From: an uncultured Collinsella sp. | GTDB taxonomy: Bacteria; Actinomycetota; Coriobacteriia; Coriobacteriales; Coriobacteriaceae | DNA: 6,238 nucleotides | Direction of reading: 5' to 3' | NCBI GenBank assembly: GCA_900553935.1 | Contig: USFK01000088.1 | Location: forward strand, 1 to 6,238 | In this document: piece by piece, positions 1-6,000 of the stretch | How positions within the stretch are numbered: position 1 is the first letter of the stretch | Layout: every line of letters starts with the position of its first letter | The notes under the pieces: model-generated | Database searches by the model: none | What the model saw: the letters and a program-made list of their open reading frames with translations, nothing else | Told to the model about the DNA's origin: nothing | Program-made: the position numbers and the translations under genes

Positions 1-15
1 TCCCCAGGTGGGATA

Positions 16-33
16 CTTAACGCTTTCGCTAAG
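16..33 (-). terminator. Hairpin across the stop codon, possible part of a 3' terminator
   Basis: Minus-strand CTTAGCGAAAGCGTTAAG can form a 7-bp stem (one G-U pair) with an AAAG loop, and it overlaps the TAG stop. No run of T follows in the 15 bases left, so it is not a complete intrinsic terminator. A second short inverted repeat (TCCC...GGGA, positions 1-13) begins just downstream and may extend past the window edge; that one could be the real terminator stem. Confidence 0.25.
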
Positions 34-3000
34 CCGCACCGCCACCCTGCTCGCCGCCGCCAGGCGTCGGCTTGGGTTCCGGATTGGGCTCGGGCTCCGG
101 CCCGGGCTCCGGCTTGGGCTCAGGTACCGCCTCATCGGTCACCGTAATCGTAATGTTCAGACGCTCGGAATACTCGCTGTACGACATGCCAGGGCGCTGT
201 GCCGCAATGCGCACATACATGTTGCTATCGAGCGCAATAGGCTCGGTGTACTTTACGCGGCCTTCGTCACGGCAGGGGCAGGTGTCGTTGGTGGTGTACC
301 AAATCGTCGTGTCATCCTCGGCCGAAAGCTCCAGCTTCGTGCCCTTGGGTACCGTAATGTAGTTCTCCTTGGGCGACCATGCACCAAACGTCGTCGCACC
401 AATCGTCGCCACCGGTCGCGCCGGTCGCACTGCCTCGGCAGACACGCGAACGTCGACCTGCTTGGACAGCGCCGTGCCGTCCACCGTCGCCGTCAACGTC
501 GTCAAACCGGGCAGAACACCATGCAGCGCAAACGTCGCCGCGCCGTCCTCGCCCGTCACGGCCTGGGTGGCATCGACAGAGCAGATAGCCGAGGACTCCA
601 GCCCAACACTAACCTTTGCGCCCGCAAACGGCTTGCCCGCCTTATCGGTCACGTGCGCCACCAGCTCAAAGTCACTGCCCTCAAGCATGGTCACGGCCTG
701 CTCCACGTTGAGCTTGAGCTTGTCGGCACGAACGCCCGCGACAAGCTCGCCACTTGTCCAGCGCGCCATAGCCGTGCCGGCGTAGTTGCGAGCACCGTCG
801 AGCTCAAACGCCACCGCCGAGCCCGCCTCACACGCATCGGCATAGCGAATACGCAGCACGCGCGACAGAGGCTTGCCATTGGGATCGTCCTGCTTGTCGA
901 GCCACGCATACGTCACGTCGCCCAAGCCCTGCGCGCACAATGCGACCAGGGCATCGTCGCTCGCATCCATATACTGCGCAAACTCAACCTCGACGCAATC
1001 GGTATAGGCATGGGCCGAAGCCACCTCGGGCGCCGCCGTCGACACCAAACCGATGTTCACCTCAGTCTGAATCGGCGGCACGCGCAGCCAAGCCGAACGC
1101 GCCTCCTCATACCCGTCCTTGATCACGCGCACCTGATACCAGCCGGTCGGCGTATTCCAGTTGTAAGCACCGTCCGCACCCGTCGCAAGCGGATTGTCCT
1201 GCTCATACTCCTCGGCATCCCAACGCACTGCATTGGTACCGGCCGCATCGTCGGCGCTCCACAGCTCAACCGTCGCGCCTTCAACCGTATTGGACAGCAG
1301 GCCCTCGTACACCACGCCCGCAGGGTCGGGTGCAGCCTTGGCAGCCACATTGCGATAACATGTCTCGAAGATCGACTGCATCTTCTCGTCCGAGATCAAG
1401 CCGTCCTTGTTGGCGTTATAGACCTCGGCGTCGGTCAGCTCGCCCCAGTTGACCGTAATACGATTCTGGCACGCGCGCTCCACCTGCTCGCAGGCAACAT
1501 CGTAGGCGCATTCGGCATTGGTCAGCTTAATCGCGCGCTCCGAACCTACGCTGGTCGAAGCCGCGTCATAGGCAGCGCCCACCACGGTACCCGCCGAACC
1601 GGCCGTCAGCACGCCGGCGATTGTCATAATGGAGCCCACCGCCACATCGGTGCTGTCGTGGCAGAGCTGGCGATACAGCAGATCCTCAAACGCACGCGCC
1701 TTCTCCATGGCGTCACGCAGCGCGTAAATGCACTTCCAGTCGTCCTCGGTCTTCTCGGGCTTGGCAAGCAAGCGCGTATGCTGAAGCTCATAACCCTCGC
1801 GCTCGCCCTTCACCTTCTGCATACGAACGTTCACGCTCTCCCAGTTCTTGCTGGCATCGTTCACGCCGTAAATGCCGGTAAAGATGCCGATACCCTGGGT
1901 CGCCGCGGGAAACGCCTGGCCGGCCGCCTTCCACGCATCGGTCTTAAAGACCTGTCCGAACATCTCGCACTCGATCTTATAGCTCTTGAGCGAACGGATC
2001 GTGCGGATGAGCTTCATATGGGCGCTCACGTCGCCGTTGCGCTTCCAAGCCATAAGCCAGCCGCGAATCGTAGAGTTATTGAGGCTATGGACCACATTCC
2101 AGTTGTCGTACAGGTTGTCCAGGATGTCACACTGCATGGCGATCGAGTTAAACAGAAGCGCCTGGTTCTTGTTGTTATTGGAGTTCTCGATAAACTCCGA
2201 CTCGATATAGGCCGTCTGCTCGCCATCGGGCGCGGCGACCTTAAAGCCCTTGACGGTATCGTCGTCAGCCGCCTTGTAGCTCAGCGAGCTGCCGAGCGCC
2301 TGGCCCAAATCGTTAAACCCGCTCGTCGACTGGCCGTTGTACTCGCTGGCCTTAATGCCCGCACACTTGTTGAGCGCCGCAGCGGTTGCGTCGTTCCAGC
2401 TTCCGTATTTGTTGAGCCGGCCGATACCCATCGACTGGCCCACCAGATCCTCGGCCTGCTGGGCAATAAACTCCGCTCGCGACGCATGGTCGACAAGTTC
2501 CTTGATGGCCGCCGCGTCCGCCGCATTTGCACCCTGAGCCGACGCGAGCTCCTGGTACCAATCCTCGCTGGTGCCGTAAGCATCCTCAAAGATCATCTTG
2601 TCCACATTGACGCCATAGCTGTCGCCCTGCTGGGTCAGCAGCGCCGCCGACCCGCCGACCGCGGCCTTGAGCTCAACCGCAAACTGCACGGCCTCGTCGT
2701 TGCCAGCATCATCACCCTCGTCGTCGCTGGCGGCAGGGGCACGGCGGGCCTTGCGAGCAGCGCCGCCCTGGGCTTGGCCCTCTTTACCGCCCTTCTCTTC
2801 CTCGGCAAACGCATCGGCGACCATCTGATCAATCGCGTCGTTAAAGGCCTCGTCGACATCATTAAACGAGTTATCCATCATATACTCGTGCCACTGCTGC
2901 ACGGCATTCGAGAACTCCTGCTGGCGCTCCTCGGCCGCGGCGGAATGCTTTTTGGCCGAAGCGTTGGCGTCAAAACTCAGCATGGTCATAAGCTGAGCAT

Positions 3001-6000
3001 TGGAGATGCGGTAGGTCTGCGGCATAAAGATCTGCTCAAAGTTTCCGCAGTTCACATAGGTTGAATCATTCGCCTTGTTAAACTCGTCGAGCAGCTTAAG
3101 GTAACCCTCGTCCACATACTCCGCCACATAGCGCACATGGGTGCCCTCGCGCGACTTTTGAGTCAGAGGAATCGTCACCGTCTTGCCATCCACGCAGTCC
3201 ACGTACAGGTCGAGCGTGTCGGCGGCCTCTTCGTTTCCCACCTCGAGCGTGATGTCGAACGTCCAGTAGGCGTTCTTCTTTTGCGGCAGATGATGGAAGG
3301 TCCACAGACTCTTGCCGGTGTCCTTGCCGTCCTTGACCAGGCTTTGCGTACCGCCACGATACGTCACATCAAAGTTCCAGACCGAAGCGCCCGGAACATA
3401 GCGCACATAATTGCGAGCCGTCACCTCTGCGGCAGCGGCGGCGACGTCGGTCGAGCCCACGCGCGCCTCGAGCGTCACGCGCTCGGCGGCAAGCGTATCC
3501 TGCGGCAGGTCGTATTCAATCTTGGCACGGCCGAGTTTATTGGTCTTGCCAGTGTACTTTGCGGCCGAGGCGCCCGCGCCCACGGTAAGCTGCACACTTT
3601 TGCCGGGCGCCGCATAAACGTAGGCCACATTGCCCAGCAGGCTGTGAACGTCGGTGTTGTCGACCTCGATGCGCGATCCGCTAACCTCGAGCGTGGTGCT
3701 TCCCAGCGGCAATGTCACCTCGCCCAGCGTAATAAGCGGCGAGATGGCATAGATGCCCGCGGCCTTAGGCTTAAAGCGCACAAACACATCGGCGCCCATG
3801 CCCTTCTTCATATCGAGAACGAGGTTGTCGCCCTCCCACGTCGCGTCAGTCCACCATGTACGGGAGCTATCACCGGGGTCGCGAGAGCCTGCGGACACAT
3901 CCTCGACGGCATCCTTGGCCAGCGGAATCTCAATCTTGGCAGCCTGGCTGTCCTTGAGCTCGTAATGAATGCGCAGCTCGGTCTCCACGCCAACGACCGC
4001 GGACGAATCAGCGATAACCGAGCCCGCCGTCAGCCCACGCTCGGCACGATACGTCTCCACGTCAAACGTGGGGACGTCGAGCGTCACGTCGAGCTGTTTG
4101 CCGTCCTCGATCTTCACCTGCTTTTGCGCGATATGCTTACCCACGGTCAGCCCTAGGCGGCTAAACGTGGAATAGCTCGTCGCTTGGATGTCGTAGCTCG
4201 TCTTGTTAAAGGCGAGGATGGTGTACGAACCGGCCTTAAGACGCGGCGTCTCGGCCTTCATGATAGGCGTGGTGCCATCGTCTTCGTAACCCATCAAATA
4301 GGTGACACCGTCGGCGACGAGCTTGCCATCGGACGTACGGAACACCAGCACGCGGTTGGCGCCCTGGTAGTCGCCCTTGGTCGTGACCGTCGCCGTACCC
4401 CAGGGCTTCAAGTCGATATCGACCTTGCCGGCCGAGGGCTTCACCGTCGCCGTCGCCCCACCCAGCTTGAGGCTGTCTTTGGGCTCGAGCGTTATCTCCA
4501 GATCCTGGTCCGCGTCGGCAATGGCCTGCGACACCACGAGTGCTGTGCCCTGGATACGGAAGTCGTTTTCCTTGTCACCCTTGGCAGGCTTAAGCGTCTT
4601 GCCGCCGCTCTTCACCGTCAGATCGATGTTATTGAGACTATCGAGCTCAATGCGTTCGGTCTTATCCTGGCCTGCGACCGGTTCGAGATAGGCCACGTTG
4701 AGCTCAATCGCGCGCGAGGCCGGAATCTTGGTAAAGTCCTCCGCCTTTATCTCTCCGATATTCCATGTGCTCGTCATCTGGTCGCCCGGGCGCGCCAGCA
4801 CCATGTCATAGTAACCGCTGAGCGAAATGCGCAGGGTGGCTGCTGTCTTGGAGAGAGCGTCCGCTGTAAAGCTGCCGTCATCGCCAACCGCCAGCGGCGT
4901 GGACTGCCCCGCCTGCACGAGTGTAGCCGTCGCGCTCTGGGGAAGTTTGCCCGTCACCTGGGCCGCCTCGCCCATCCACTCAAACGTGTAGGCAGGCTTC
5001 GAGGAATCGACGGAGTCCTTGCGATCGGCCACGGCATCGGCAAGCTTTTTGACCATCGAGGGGTTGCCAGCCGAATCGGACGCATAGGCATAGATGGTCT
5101 GACCTTCACTAAAGGGAATCGCATACGTTACGCCATCGATTGTCACGCGCTCATTATAGTCGCCCGAATAGCCCGCCTCACCAAACTGAAGATCGGGGTT
5201 CATCACGCGCAGGGCAACGGCATTATGGTTCGTCTCGTTTCCGTATCTCGTGTTCTCAAAAGCTCCCCACTCTATCATTTCCACGCTTTTGGGTAGCACA
5301 ATCTCTTTGCCGGCAATCGCAGGATCAAGAGAGGCGAACGCGTGCGCTCCGATATATTTAACGCCGTCGCCGATCGTCACCGACGACACAAAGGAGCACC
5401 CGTCAAAGGCATTGCGCTCAATCCGCTCCACCGTGCCCGGCACGTTGATCTGGGTAAAGGTGAGCACTGTTGTGTCCGAGACATAGAACTGCGGCACGCC
5501 GCAATAGGCGAATGCAAGATAGTCGATAGTTTTGACCGAAGGCGGCAGCGTTGCCACCACATTGTCGTCAAGTTGTTCACATTCCTTAAAGGCCTGCTCG
5601 GGAATCGTGGTAAAGGCCGCGTTGTTGGGCCAGGTTACCGTTTGGAGCGTCTTGCTTTTGTAGAATGCATAGCTCTTGAGCTCCTCGACCGAATCGGGCA
5701 GTGCGATCTCTTTGATGCTGCTGCCGCCCAAGCCTCCAACCGAGCGGACATGCGAATTAGGGGCGAAGGTGATCGATGTGAGCACAGCGCTTCCCATACC
5801 CGTAAGGCTTACGACATTTTTGTCGTCGATGGTCGAGGGCACCTCCAACGTGGTAATGCCCGCGTCGCCATACTCGATAGAAATTTCGTTGGTGAGGCTA
5901 TCAATCGAGAAGTAGTACTGCGCGGGGGTCTGCTCGCCGGCCACGTAGCCATCGTCGTATTCGTCCTTTACGCCCGTGGCGCCCTTCGAGGTTGCCCAGA

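Larger units (their letters stand above)
1325..3094 (-). other. Uncharacterised helical core with two Gly-rich hydrophobic segments
   Basis: Residues 1036-1624 are dominated by Ala, Glu, Gln, Asn and Lys in helical spacing, unlike the beta-rich flanks. Two Gly-rich apolar stretches stand out: 1425-1446 (GQAFPAATQGIGIFTGIYGV) and 1519-1544 (VAVGSIMTIAGVLTAGSAGT onward), with about 70 polar residues forming likely paired helices between them. Nine Cys fall in the region from 1279 to 1614. An EF-hand-like loop lies at 1595-1606. I recognise no named family. Possible roles include an oligomerising bundle or a membrane-inserting hairpin; the hydrophobic stretches are short and Gly-rich enough that buried core helices are equally plausible. 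Confidence 0.55.

Noticed and set aside
62..124. CRISPR or tandem-repeat array in the 6-base repeats near the left end.
   Set aside because: The units are codon pairs for Pro-Glu and Pro-Lys within the reading frame, with no spacers.
2352..2589. Short overlapping minus-strand frames (for example 2281-2589 and 2352-2561).
   Set aside because: Arg/Ser-rich or Gly/Cys-rich translations in alternative frames inside the large gene, without domain patterns; these are shadows of the high-GC coding sequence.
8..3064. A 1018-codon open frame on the plus strand, with two further long ones in the same frame (3137-4156 and 4184-5296).
   Set aside because: It is exactly in register with the minus-strand gene, so it stays open only because that gene lacks TTA, CTA and TCA. 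Its product is rich in Arg, His and Leu with no domain pattern, while the minus strand encodes recognisable domains throughout.
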